From Paragordius varius (taxonomy: Eukaryota > Nematomorpha): DNA of 64,000 bases. Numbering within the stretch: the first letter of the stretch is position 1; each line of letters opens with the position of its first letter. Positions 25,353 through 38,606 of this stretch are shown here, in pieces. The stretch covers positions 7,006,001 through 7,070,000 of the forward strand of contig OZ176050.1 of NCBI GenBank assembly GCA_964247055.1, read 5' to 3'. The notes beneath the pieces were generated by a model that made no database searches, was not told the origin of the DNA, and saw only the letters and a program-made list of their open reading frames with translations. The translations under genes and the position numbers were made by a program.

Positions 25353-26817
25353 ATGAATTCTGGTAATTTTCAAAGGCATACTCTTTCCTCTAATGAAATG
25401 CAGGTCACAAATCTTCCTCACAGTGTTTTGAACGACGAAGGAATCTCTGATTTCGATTATGAAGAAATAATATCCAATTCACCTTATTTGGTTTCAATTG
25501 ATGAAAATTTTGAAAAATATTTAAAACGAATATCTCATGCCAGATTTCATCAGAACACTAAACTTATGTTGGATGTTTTTTCGGAGTTTTGTGTCCCTGA
25601 TACTCGCTCGATCGTTACAAGTCAACGAATGAATGTATTAGAAAAGCAAGTAGCTTCTCTCACGGCTCATCAGAAAAAATTGGAGACTGAATTAGATGAC
25701 ATTGAACAAAAATTTTTGCATAAAAAGTCTTTATATGAGACATTGTCAGTAGATTTTGAAGGGAAACTTAAACAAGTTAAATTTTTTTTAAGAGTATACT
25801 GCTATAAATTGTATTTATTTATTTATCACATAGGATTTTTAAATTTTAATCAATTTAATGCGGGTATGCAGCAAGTAATTTTATAAGTTAAAAGTTTGAG
25901 TCAAGTTTTTAGAGCATTAATAAGTTTAAAATTAAAATAAGGAAAAATTTATTTTTACCATTGCTTTTTATTGCATATAAATATTAATAACCATTTACAT
26001 ATCTACGAATACAAATAATAATAGGCTTTGGCATTCAAACCTTCCGAGGAGTTATACCAACAAATTTTGCAACGTTTAAGAAACCAGGTCGTCCTTTCAC
26101 AACAACCGCATAACATCATAAACAGCAATGTTAAAACCGGGAATAGTGTCACTTGTTCAACGGTAACGTCATCATCGCAGCTGAGCGAAAATCAACTGAA
26201 TGTAACTTTGCCTACATCCATACCACCAATTTTTACTACCACGAATCAGAACTCTTCTGCTAATCCAGATGATAAAGATGAAAATTCGTCCGTTGTTTCA
26301 ATGACTGAGAAATCAGATATTGTTGATGTTGTACCCAATGACCAAAATGTAAACGGTATGACGGTCTCCTACAATTATTTTTTTTACATTTAAAGATATG
26401 GGCCGATGTTTTATGTAATAAAGTTTGAAGAACTTTAAGGTTTTATACAACATCGCGAGAACCATTGCTTAAAGCCTATAAGCTGGAATTTTTATCTTTT
26501 TAAAACCCACTTTGGAAATCGGTTTTAAAACTGTAAAAAAATAAATAACCAGGTGAAACCAGTTGTTTTTTTTTGAAACACTTTGTTTTATATTCTTTTT
26601 ATAAACGGATATTACTTTAACTTTAGTGTGATTATAAAATTTTCATCTTGATTTTTAATTAATTGCTAAGTTTTTTCTGATAAACTACCCAGTTAATTAA
26701 AAGATAAAGAAAAACCTTTTAATATCATTCTGTATAAGCTTAATTACGTTTATTAAATTGATTTTTGCAGCAGCAGAATCCAAAATGGAACCCACCATTA
26801 ATTCAGCAAACCAATAA
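25353..26817 (+). CDS. SMARCE1/BAP111-like protein without a visible HMG box
   Basis: Homolog of the BAF/SWI-SNF subunit SMARCE1 (Drosophila dalao/BAP111). Exons 25353-25775, 26025-26355 and 26771-26817 give about 266 residues. Residues around 70-130 carry the family's coiled-coil signature: HARFHQN, VPDTRSIVTSQRMNVLEKQV, then SLTAHQKKLETELDDIEQKF. SMARCE1 itself has PDVRSVVTTxRMQVLKRQVQ and HQxKLEAEL. The C-terminal tail is Ser/Asn/Thr-rich. The HMG box that normally precedes this region is absent from exon 1, which starts MNSGNFQRHTLSS. I found no HMG-like exon upstream on this strand, where the next gene is on the other strand. It is either an HMG-less paralog or a lineage-specific form. 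The intron-3 acceptor is a NAGNAG-like gcagcagcag. Confidence 0.82.
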
Positions 26818-26884
26818 ACAATTTATCTGATAATGCGTTTTACTCATTTATATATTATATATTAAAAATAAATTTGTAATATAT

Positions 26885-27984
26885 TTATGTCGTTATTTTT
26901 ATAGTATGTTTTGGACAATAATATATTTTATGAGCTTGATATGAGGATAATTTTAAAAATTTTATATCACATATATTGCAATAGGTCGTTTCATTATTGT
27001 TTGTATTATTGCTTTTATCGCTTTCTTTTGCAGTGTCAGGCGAAATAAGAGGTTTTGTAAGCTCAGAAATATTTTCAAAACTTTTGTCCACCTTAAAATT
27101 TTGTATTGTCTTAGCATTAGAAGCGATTAGGCCTGCAGAATTACCGTTTAATTCCTTATTTTTTACAATGGATGTGTTGCTATTATTTAATTTTTTTGTC
27201 GTTTTCCGCCTTTGATATGGCAATTGAGCTTTCAAATTTGGATTTAGATTAGGGTTCGATGTTTTTACTGCATATCCTTCGGGATATTTGCAATAAAATT
27301 CTTTATGGGCCGATAGATTAGGAGCAAATTTGAAAGATAACCCACATCCATCACATATGTGTTCATGTTGTTCCATAACCAAATTGTTAAAATTTGCATC
27401 TTTATATGTAATTTTGTTTAGATCTTGGCTGTGCAAAGTGCTTTTATTTGTTGTATCATTTAATTTAAGGGTATCATTATTGATTTTGGGTGCGAAACGG
27501 TTAGTTAACGGAAACCAAGGCGACATAATATACGGTACAGACGAGATCATCATCATACTGTTATTTGCGACAGTGTTTGTTAAAACCTTTTCAAACATGG
27601 TTTTATAGTAATCATAATAATTTTTTAAAAGTAGCTCAGGGTATGAAGATAAAAATGTGACTAAATTATGATTTTTATCGCCATCAAGATTGATTGGTAT
27701 GGGTGAAGTCATGTTTTTTATAACAACATTCGTTTGTTTGACCTTTTTTGATTTTCTGGGTTTTGAAAAACTTCTGGTTACACATTTTTTAGGCGAAAAA
27801 TTCACTGCTACTTTATTATTTTTATTAATTAGACAAGTTTGTTGAGTTTTGGGTTCAGTCGAGTTATTTACTATTTGCAGCAAGTTTTTGCAATAATAAT
27901 TTTGATGGCATTTAAAATTATTTAGTTGCCGAAAGCTTATCCCACATTTCTGACACTCGAATTCCTTGCCAACTTCATCGATAT
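26885..27984 (-). CDS. ush: Friend-of-GATA (u-shaped/ZFPM) zinc-finger protein, partial 5'
   Basis: Transcriptional cofactor of GATA factors. One long exon encodes about 366 residues and ends at the stop at 26885. Three CCHC fingers of the FOG type (C-x2-C-x12-H-x4-C) are visible: CQKCGISFRQLNNFKCHQ...YYC at the start, CDGCGLSFKFAPNLSAHK...FYC in the middle, and CNICDIKFLKLSSYQAHK...YYC at the C-terminus. The last matches the FOG C-terminal finger closely. Linkers are basic and Asn/Ser-rich, and SPIPINLDG may be a weak CtBP-type motif. A splice acceptor (cgaatatag) precedes the exon. Upstream exons were not identified, although FOG proteins normally have several more fingers. The 3' ends of this gene and the SMARCE1-like gene are convergent, about 70 bp apart. 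Confidence 0.86.
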
Positions 27985-28032
27985 CTATATTCGAAAAAGA
28001 ACATCTGATTTAATACTAAACATTTGTTTGCA

Positions 28033-31000
28033 GAGGTTTTTGATATGCAGTGGACCCCCAAATTGATGCCGATTATGGGAAAATGCATGGTAAAAAATAT
28101 GAAGAATTAATTTTTTTAATTAAAAATGTATTTTATCATATAATATAATAGTATACTATAGATATTTGAATAAGTTATTAAAATGAAATTTAAGTATTAC
28201 TTTTGGAATATTATAAGCGTTCCATGCTGTCCACAAACTATGAAATATATAAGCACACTTTGCTCGATTTTGAACGATTTAATTCAAAAATTAGGGCCTT
28301 ATTTGAAAATCGGAAAAATATGTTAACCTATGTAATAAATAGTATTTTCCAAATTACACTTCTATTTCAACGGTTTTACAGGTTAAAATATTAAAAATTA
28401 AATTAAAGATATCTTTTTATATTAATGAAACAGTTCACAAAAACGAATCAAAAAAATGGAAAAAAACCTTTTCGATTGGTAGTCAGGCTTCTTGAAAACA
28501 GCATTTTTGTTTTCCTCATTACTTCATACTTTTTCCGAATCGATCTTATAATTAATTTTCCCATTTCTTTGTGATTTTTATATTATTATTATCTATCAAC
28601 AAATGTAAATTTTCCACAAATTAAGATATTTAAAAGTCTTTATTAGTACAAAGTTTATTGCGAATCGGTACAGTTAAAATCGAATCTGGGAAGAAAGCAT
28701 GATTAAGGAATAAATAGTGGATCAATTATTATTTAAAAATTTTATATATACAATATTTTGTTGCCTCTAAAAGATAAGATTATAAACATTCTGATGAAAT
28801 TGGTTATAATAATAAGAATAATAATAATTTAATGGCATATCTATATAATGATACGGAGTGGCGAAAGATAAATTTTTTAGATAAAAAAAATAAGAAAAAA
28901 AACGTTAGTTAATATTAAAATTTAAAGGTTTTAACTCTCTATTCTTCTAAAAATTAGATATTTGATAAAGATTATATGTATATATAAAATATTACGCATT
29001 GTATTATAACATGTTAGGGAGAAAAACCTCAATATCAGAGATATGCTTAGATAAAACACAATGCAATATATATACGATTGTAAACTCAATTTGCTAATAG
29101 TTTTTCTTATTATATGTATATATATCTTATTGATGCAAAAAATTTTTATTTTATATATATATAAATATATATTTGAGATAAAAATATTATATGGCAAAAT
29201 TAATTTTTTAAGATAAGTCTAAAGAGATAACAGCTTCGTCCTCAGAGCAAAAAATTGCAAAAAAAGTCAAACTGTAATATATTTAGTAGCTATTATACAT
29301 GAAGTTATCAATCGTTTAATATGTTTATGGATAAAAATATATATAAATATTCGGAGAGCATTAAATAGCTCACTGCTAAATGAGACTTTAGTTTAAGAAA
29401 AAGTAGTGATTGAGTTACTTTATTAAAAATGTTATATCATATCTAATACAATCATCTTTTAATATTTGGTTTACCTTTTTATATCTATGATAAACTGTTT
29501 TGATAAATATAAAAAATATATTTTTATCTAATCTTATACATCTATCAATTAGTTATGTATAATTTATTTTTAATATATAATTATATCCATATTTCACATC
29601 TTAATAAAATACATATAGTATGTATGCATATATTTTACAGTAGCGTATGGTATAAAACAATATCAGTCCATAAAAAGAATAAAAAAATGTTTTTTTATAT
29701 GAGTAGGTACAACTGGGTCTGTTTTTTTTAAAAACATTTTTTTATTCTTATATGGACTAATAATATTTTATGCCATACGCTACTGTATTTGCATCTTTAG
29801 AAAAATATGTAAAGATTGGCAAAAAACCTTCGGTTCATCAAAATTTCTAATCTTAATGATACATATATTGATGGTAAAATGGTAAATGTGGTAATGTCAT
29901 AATTTTTAAATTATTGATGAAAATCAAACCATAAAGTAATAATATGTGCGTAAAATTTGAATTAAACAGGGTATTGTAAATTTACATATGTTAGCATTGA
30001 GTAGACCACCAGTTAACATCAGTGTAATTTAACAAGGTCTTGATTTAAATTTGAATCTTTTAAAAAATAAATATTATTAAAAACATATTGATATAACCAT
30101 TAAAAGCCTTGATTCGTAAAAAAGACTTTGCTAAATAAAGATTTTTGAATAAGTGTTTAATTTTTATTGGGGTCTTTGAAAGTTTCATGTGTGATTATGT
30201 CAACCTTAGTTTCGCCTTTCATATTAGGTAATTTATCATATGATTCAGCTTTTTTGGAAAAATTTTACAAAATTTTGGTAAATATATATTTTTCAAATGT
30301 TTACCAAAATTGAAATTCTAGATATGTATAACCGGGAAAATGATTTTGATGGACAACAAATGGATAGTAGATTTAATGTTTTCTACTATTGTTAAAATAG
30401 TAATCATAGAGAGCCCTACATGTATCGATAGAAAATTGTATCAAGATGTATATGGGTATATTTGGTTTTGAGGCTTGCGAGTTATTTAAGAAAATTTCAT
30501 TTTTTATCGTTATTACTTAAGATCAAAAAATCACAAACTGAACCCTTCTTAATATATACAGTAAAAATTGAAATAAAACAAACGTAAAAAATTAATACAC
30601 ATTTTTTGTTAAAAGACAACCACACTTTTTCAAAACCTCGATTTTTTAACAATTCGAATCTTTCGCAACCCTTTATGTGAGTTATAATATGAAATTTAGA
30701 TCTTAAAGATGTAGTTGCCTTTAGAAAAATATTTCTCTTTATTTTTTAAGTTTTGTCTGTATAGTCGAATTTTTTAATTATTAAATAAATAATATTAACA
30801 AAGAACATTTTTTGGAAAACTTCCAGTGTCAGACATTTTTAAAACCCGTTAAAATAGGCTAGTGCCCATAATATTAACTAAAAACAGATATTGGCTGTAA
30901 TTAATATATTCTGGTTTCTTACATCATATATAATTATAATTTATTACAAGAAAGATACACTTTGCTTTCTTAACAAAATTTTACCATGTTTTTTAGATTA

Positions 31001-31428
31001 TTTGATGCAAACATCGGCAAAATTAATAATAAATATTTATTTTTCCGATGTTCTTTGCTACAAATTCTTCTAAAACCCACCAATTCAGATCAACCTGGAT
31101 TTTTAAATTCCCTCTTAAACATTTCTTTTATACCATTTTCGATAGTCTGCATAGTACCTTAGAATAAACTTCAACATATCTTTGTTAAAAAGGCAAATTA
31201 TGTTTTTTGCAAAAAAATGAATATAATGTGAAAGTTTACCATACATAATAAATTATCGCGCAATGGCCTTTTATATATATATTTAGGAACACATAATCCG
31301 ATTTTAATAATTTTTTCAGAGATATTAGTGTAGCCTACGAAAAATTTGGAAAATTACCAAATAAATACGATCCAAATTTGCAAAAGTTTGCTGATAAAAT
31401 CATAGAAAAATTAATATTTCTTACTTAA
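28033..31428 (+). other. Exon-like segments of an unidentified plus-strand gene
   Basis: Three segments look exonic but cannot be linked. At 28034-28089 there is a good tttgcag acceptor and an atg|gtaaaa donor around FDMQWTPKLMPIMGKCM. At about 28203-28325 an open frame reads EYYKRSMLSTNYEIYKHTLL. At 31320-31428 a ttttttcag acceptor leads into VAYEKFGKLPNKYDPNLQKF and a TAA stop. No family was recognised. They could be one gene, parts of several, or chance. Confidence 0.25.
29637..29787. repeat. Palindromic MITE, about 150 bp
   Basis: Terminal inverted repeats of nearly 60 bp, starting cagtagcgtatggtataaaa at the left and with the complement at the right, separated by about 35 bp. Both ends abut TA. 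It would fold into a long hairpin. The TA flank suggests a Tc1/mariner-type non-autonomous element. The high arm identity suggests a fairly recent insertion. Confidence 0.85.
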
Positions 31429-32581
31429 ATTTTCTGTATAAGTTTTCCAATTGACAGATAGCAAAAATAGGCAAAATATATAGTAGATATATTTTTGCAG
31501 TTATTTTACAGTCTTATATTTGAAATTTAGTTAAATATTTTTTTATCCCCATATATTTTTCAAATGCGGCCTGCCAAGCCATTATTTGTGTTGGACATAT
31601 CTGATCTAATGCAAACATTGTTTAGATAACATAATTTATAATAAACAATAGCATTTAGCTACCAAAAAACTTTAACATTCGCCGAATTTAAATTAAAAAA
31701 ATTCATATGAACAAACACCCCAAAACTAAAAAAAACCATGAGAGAATGATACATGTTTTTATTAGTCAATATGTAATCGGGATAGTTATAAACCTTAATT
31801 TATAGAGTGTGTAACATTAGTAAAAAGGTCGTTTTAAAAAATTTTATTTTTAGTTTTTCCGCAACATCGACAATTATATAAACCGGTTTTAAGCGCAGCT
31901 AATATTTGTATGCAATAAAAAATATTTTACAGTTACGATTTCAAAAAAATATTTGTTAAGCAGATTGGTTAGCTTCACTAATGGGTTATTATAATGATGA
32001 TGATTTATATGGCACATTTATAAAGCACGTATAAAATTTTGAATTTTTCCGCGGTCTAAAAATTGTGAAATTTAAAAAGCCAATCTTTTAACCTTCACAA
32101 AATTATTCACATAACCAAAATAGTAGATAGATATTCATCAAACCTTTTCATTTAATATTATTTGATTTTATCTGTATTTTCCTATTATATTATACATTTT
32201 TATCACAAATAAACGTAATTTTTCCCCTCAATTTAACAACCTATAAATGCAAATAGTAAAAAAAAGCTTTTTTAGATAGATAACAGAAGTTTTAAATGAA
32301 AAAACTGATTAGAGATAATAAATTTTGTTGATTATTAAGATAAAATATTAAATAAAATTTTATCTTTTCTCTATAATCTTATGGCTTTGGTGGCTAAAAA
32401 ACTCGTTATCTACATATTAAATTTATTTTTACAATTAACCAAATATAATTCGATCAAACATCATGTGTACACATTACATAAACGAAAAATTAAGTATTAT
32501 TAAAAAATGTAATAATTTTAGATTATACCGGGATAAATTTATGCATCTTAAACACATATATACCAATTTTATATTTATATC

Positions 32582-33765
32582 ATCAGGTGTAGTCATAAGT
32601 TTTCGCTGGTATTTTTGGGCAAATAATTTATAAGGGAAATCAATTATTTATTTTATTGAAATATTGTCCATGTGTTTTTATTATTTCGCCCATTTCCACG
32701 GTAATCTATGAAGACGCTAGAAAAACGGATTGTATTTTGCACCATTCGGGTTAACGTCTTCGGAATTATCAAAGTGCTGCTCTGCGAGGGTGTGCTTGAT
32801 TGAAAAGTTGTATAGGTAAAATGGCACCAGGTCAGGAGAGTGTGGCGATGTGAAAAAAATTTTCATCGAAGCAATATTAAGGTTCCTTTCACCGGCTTTG
32901 ATTAGTGAGTCAGAATATTGTCATGTAGCAAAATTACTTGGTCATGTCTTTTGGCCCATTTCGGTTGTTTTTCGATTAATGCAGGGTTAAAATTAACCAT
33001 TTGTTGGTGATAGCATTGTATATTAATGGCTTTACTGGATAACTTCATAATAGACAATACAGCCTTGGTCCCACCAGACACGGTCTTCTTGCCAGAGCGA
33101 TTTAGTTTTAATATTAATGAACCAGCTTGGCAGATAATGAAAGCTACCATTTTTTCCGTATTTAATTTACATAAAAAAAGCCCCGTTTCATCACCCGTCA
33201 CAATTTGATGCACAAAAAAATATTGTTTGAGACGTTGTAGCAGATTTCACGATTCACTCTGCGATTTGTAGGATCCATTTACCGAGTATATTTGTCCTCC
33301 CCGCTGCTTAAAGGCGTCGACTGGTTGTTTTTCGTAATACCTGCAATGCATCAGTCAATAGCCGCTGAAGAGTTTAGGCACACTTGATCGTTTTTGCAGT
33401 GTACAGTATACCACAGCATTCACCTTTCACATTAAAATCCCTAGTTAATTTTTGAAACCATGTTTCACAAGTTTTAATCGATGTAGCATATTCACCATAT
33501 GTTTCCAACGAACGATTATTTTCAAACACCCTTTTACTTCTGATAAAATAAGAAAAAGCGATGCCTGCCGCGTATGTTCTTTTTCAGGCACAAAGTTTTG
33601 CATTAATAATGTGATAAAAATAAGACGCTATCTTTTAGCGAACCTTTGTGTGTGTTTGTAGTTTAATGTCAGATGAACAAAACCGGGTCTGTATCACATT
33701 AATGGTCTGCCTACTATTTGCGGTCGTTTTCTCTTATCGGTAATGTCTTATGACTGCACCTGGTA
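32582..33765 (-). mobile_element. mariner (Tc1/mariner) transposon, degenerate
   Basis: Inverted ends caggtgtagtcataag (32584) and cttatgactgcacctgg (33747-33763) bracket a broken transposase read on minus. Recognisable parts are YGEYATSIKTCETWFQKL near 33.49 kb (helix-turn-helix region), HQIVTGDET near 33.2 kb (the first catalytic Asp region), and RHDQVILLHDNILTH near 32.9 kb (second catalytic Asp, DN.xPH-like). The reading frame is interrupted several times between these parts. At about 1.18 kb it is close to the usual mariner length of about 1.3 kb. It is inactive. Confidence 0.88.
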
Positions 33766-35914
33766 TAATGGCGCTTAAAACTTTACAAAAAAAACATTAG
33801 TCCAGGTTACTAAAAAAGTTATTCTTCATAAAAGATAAAATACTGATTAAAAACTCTAAAATCTTTATTAGCATTAATTATGCACAAAATTATGAGATAT
33901 GATTTAAATTATATTAATATTTGGTTTTAATTCAGATAACCATATGTTATGCAAAGTCTCAGGATGAACGCCTTAAAATTTGTCTAAATTTTATCATTTT
34001 ATGGCACAAAATTTTATTTTAATTTTATATGTTCCTTATATATTAAAAAATCCAAGGTGATTCTGCATTAAACCCTACTGGGGTTTTAACCTTTTAAAAG
34101 TATCCTTATTATTTTAATTGTATGGTTTAATACGTTTTTATCGAATTGCTGTAACAAATATTTTTGGGTGCGAATTATACTATTTTTACAATGAATGGGA
34201 AAAACACAGTGCTAATTCTAAAAATTGGCTCAACCACGATCCACGCCTTGAAATATAATTACTATTCTTTATATAATTTTATAAGCCGTCTCATTTTCCT
34301 GAAAATCAAATCCAACATTTCACATTTAAAATATATAGATTAGGAGAGTGAATAACCGATTTTACAAAAAGCCACTTTGTGATTTTACTAACATTCAAAA
34401 TATTTAAATCGCAGTGGAAATAACGTTAGAAATGCTAAATTATATAATCGAGTTTTGTTAAATATAGACTTTATTTTACGCCTGCTATAATTTAAAACCG
34501 TTTATGCCCTAAAGGAATCACACTAGTTTACTAATGGGTGAGCCAATTGTCACACGGTGCGAACCGAGTAATTAAAGTTCATGTGCCATATATGAATCGA
34601 TAGCTGCTTCATTAAAATCATCGGAGTGATAAGTGCGGTAAAAATAACAGAAAAAAAGTTACTTAAATTTTTCCACTATTTGCCAAAATCAAAAATCGCA
34701 TTTTCATCGCACATTAGGTTGAACAAAATAGATTTAGTGAACGCGTCAAGTAAATTTCATTTGTTTATATATTAATACAATAGGATAATGAATGCAATAT
34801 ATTGTGGATAAAAGTTTTATATTTTTTAGATGGTCCCAGAAATACTGACAAGAATTAACCTTAAACACCGCATAAATATGTAACTACACGCATTTACTTT
34901 TCAATTTAAATATTTAAAAATTTGATTAGTGACAACGGAACTTCATTTTGAGTTTCTAAACATATATATGTCATTTTAATTATTATTTGGTTTTAAATGA
35001 TTGAAACATTATATGTGGATAAAAAAAATTTGTCCATTGGAGTTTTTTGCACTATTTAACTAACCTTATTTATCCAAACTAAAATATAATCTCTACTTAG
35101 TTTTGTTTTTAATTTAATTTTGCGCCATCTATAAAATATGGATTATTAATATGATTATAATAAAAGATGGGCTTTTTTTATTTTTATAATCTTTAAAATA
35201 TATCAGGCATATTTTGCTATTATTATGGTGTAATGGGAGTTAAAATTAATCAAAATTATGTTACCAAATACAATTAAATTATATTCCATCCCTTTTTTTT
35301 TGTAAAATATGTCGAACTGGAAAGATGAAAAATTGGTTGTGGACAGGGTACAACGATGTTCAAATTAGAAAATTAAAATCTTTAAATGAGACAAAATGAC
35401 ATATTGTTTATCTGATCTTACTTAAAAATCAACAACAAATGAAATTTTAATATAAAATACTTTCATAATTTAACTCAGGGAATACAACTCGTATGGGATA
35501 AATCACCTTCATGTTTGCATTGAGAAAAATAAGAATTTAACAAAGCCTGTTATTGTTTATTATCATATAATAACAAATATTACATACAATAAATACTTCC
35601 TTTTTATTTCTTGGAAAGTTGGAATATAGAATTTCCAAAATTTAAATTATAACTTCTGTTCCTTATTGAAATCGGCACTTTCCAAAATACTTTTAAATTA
35701 TTCTAATTTATAAACCGTTGCAAGTTTTTTGTAAAAATATATTTGTCAGTCAAAAGATGAGAGATTATTATCAATAGTATCAAATTTTATAGGCTTTCAG
35801 AATCCGTTTTGTTAATAACCAAAGCTATAAAAAATAAACGCGACCGGATAGCTAATTTAACTTTAATATTAAACGCATACATTCATCATCATAGTTATTA
35901 AAATATAAGAAATG

Positions 35915-36062
35915 TAACACTTCTTGACCTTTTGGAGAGTTTTTTTCACTCTAGGGCCATTTAAAATTTAATTATTTAAAAAATATTTTTAGCATTAAGC
36001 CAAATTTAAAAATATGTTTTCTTTAGAGTTTTAAACGCATGGTAATTTTTTGAAAAATGCAA
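35915..36062 (-). repeat. Dispersed repeat family C, copy 2
   Basis: The reverse complement shares with 23675-23815 the blocks ttcaaaaaattaccat, tttttaaatttggct, aatgctaaaaatatttttta and ccaaaaggtcaagaagtgtta. Opposite orientation to copy 1. Confidence 0.65.
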
Positions 36063-37668
36063 AATAGTAAAAAATCCTCACTCAAACTTTTCCCCGATAT
36101 TTTTTTCTTTGAATTTTATTAAATCGCTAAAACAACTGGCAAATTGATGTATATTATGGTGAACAATATAAATAATTAACTTTGGAAAGCTTTCAAATTA
36201 CAATTTATAAGCAAATTTTTGAGAGATTTCGATTTTAATATCAGCAGTTCTTTTAATCATTTTTTGGATCTATCCGAATTGACTATAGAAGTTGAAAAAT
36301 TAAAATTTCAAGTTTTTTGATACAAGGGAAGAATTTGATAATTAAATCTGGAATAGTGAAACCCCCAAAATTTCGCGTACAAAAAAATGAAAATGCAACG
36401 GTGTTTAAAAAGAACGTAACTTTAGCAAATTCGTATATTAAATTATGCTAAGCCTTAATACTAGTCCAAATATATAACCTAAGTAAAACTAGTAACCGTT
36501 TTTTTACATTCGAATTAATTAAATGTAGCTTATACTTTTGAAATCCAATAAGTTTCTCTCATCGTGCATGAACTTCTGGAATTATAATTAGTTATTGTTT
36601 AATAAGTTTATGTAAAGTTATATTCTATTTAAAATACTATTTTTTAACATTATTATCTAAGGTAAGTTTTATAAATTTAGCACTCTTAAATAATCTTTCA
36701 TTTTGGGAAGGTGTCCTTTTTATTCATTAAACTTTAAGTCGTTATATTATAGCAATAAGGCATAAAAAGCTAAAATATTTTCCAATTTTGTACTTTAATT
36801 GTGAATAACACAAATATAAATTAACCTTAAAAATGCCTAAATGCTAAAAAATTTCAAATTATTTTTCAATACGGAAAAGAATGAATGTAACAGAAATAAG
36901 TTAGATGGCCAATATACTATCAAATTCACCTCCAATAGGTGATGCGTCAAGTTAACTCGGTTTCAGTTACACTTGGAAAAAATATTATCCAAGAATGTTT
37001 AAATTTTATATTTACTTTTTGGACAAAATTTTATCTTTTGGTACGATAGAAAAAAATATGAATATTCATGAATGAATTTTACATTATTAACATAAAAATT
37101 TATGAGTTTTACAAAAAATTAAAAAATTGAGATCTGACAAAATATAATTTATAATATTTGAATATGTTAATTTGGATAAATATTAAAACAAGTATTCTCA
37201 TGGGAAAAATTATTGTAATCTAAAATCTAATACATCTTATTATCTATAATATTACAAACATTATTATGCTGCTAATCACAAATTATGGTTCTATTAATTC
37301 AATTTTATAAATACTAATATGTGATTTAAAATCAAAAGTTAGAAAATACACTAAATTTTTTTCTTTAATATAATATTATTTGACATAACGCGAGTTTTGG
37401 GTAGTTAATACCCAAACTAAATATGAAAGTATTTGACTATTTGAATGGTTCTATCTATATATCAAATTTATACATTGTAATTTATCCATAGCAACATTAT
37501 TGCGCCATTTTTATTTATAGAACATTGAGCCTTTAGGATTTTTCCAACTGGTGTTTAACGTTCAAACTATATTAATATTAGCTATACAAATTATATCCTT
37601 TAAAATGACTAAAAAATTAAAAACATATTTGATATCGATCATTTTTATATTTTTTTATTGATCGATGC

Positions 37669-37950
37669 TATACCATTTACAATTCAAATTCACCCTTAAA
37701 CAATTCAAATTGCCCTTCGAACAACTCAAATTCACCTTAAAATAAATTATGTGTTGCCAAGATTAAAAACTATATTTTTATATTTAGAAAAATGAAATAT
37801 ATTTTAAAATTAATATAATACTGAAAAACTAATAAATTATGGCATAAATATATATTACATATGAATGATGAGTTATATTAGCCCGACACATAAATATTTT
37901 TAGGGTGAATTTAAATTGTTCGAGGGTGAATATGAATGGTAAATGATATA
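37669..37950. repeat. MITE family A, copy 3, about 280 bp
   Basis: Starts tataccatttacaattcaaa and ends gaatggtaaatgatata, with inverted ttcaaattcaccctt motifs at both sides. The interior (ttatggcataaat, gagttatattagccc) is in the opposite orientation to the copy at 8755-9079. More diverged at its right end. Confidence 0.8.
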
Positions 37951-38606
37951 TATAAATTTTTGTAAAATATTCCTATATAATACAATTTTCCTATTATTGA
38001 AAATTAAAATAGTTAACTGTGCCTCGACTCGTATTAAAGATGAACGCACCCACATAACTCGTGGCAATCTGTATTCAGGGCCTGCCTTAATAAAAATTTA
38101 TTTTTGAATAAAAATGCAAAGCTGGTTTAATATAAATTATGTCGAATTAGCTAAATCACAGGGATCCCAGGCAGTAAATATCAATCTAAAACCAAAATAA
38201 AATTAAATATACAAAGTAATGAAAGTTAGTAAAATGTAATAAATGCCTTTTGCTACGATAAAATTATAAATTTTTTATAACAAGTAAAAAATTAGGGTTA
38301 GTAAAACCAAATCGTAATTAAATCAGTAAGTTAACATAACTACCATTCATTAATTAAAACTAAAATTTTAAATAATTTTTTGTTAATGTACAAATTTTGT
38401 GCTTCGATGTTCCAATTGAAGGATTACAAATAACATACTGTTTGGGTATCGCAATAAGGTCATTTTAAGTTTAATCATTAATACCTATCAAGGTTAATTT
38501 GAATAAGGTCTGTATATTTCTAAATTTTCATCTATGTAAATGAGAATTTATGTCAGATATCATAAAACTATACCTATTGCATGATCGAGTCATATTTCAC
38601 CAAAGT

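Larger units (their letters stand above)
28400..38606. other. Gene-poor tract of about 10 kb
   Basis: AT-rich sequence with no convincing protein-coding gene apart from the doubtful exon-like segment at 31.3 kb. It contains a palindromic MITE (29637-29787), a mariner relic (32582-33765), a dispersed repeat C copy (about 35915-36062) and MITE family A copy 3 (37669-37950). Confidence 0.6.

Noticed and set aside
29580-29800. Long inverted repeat considered as a microRNA precursor or terminator
   Set aside because: TA flanks and arm length fit a MITE better; no conserved miRNA seed was recognised.
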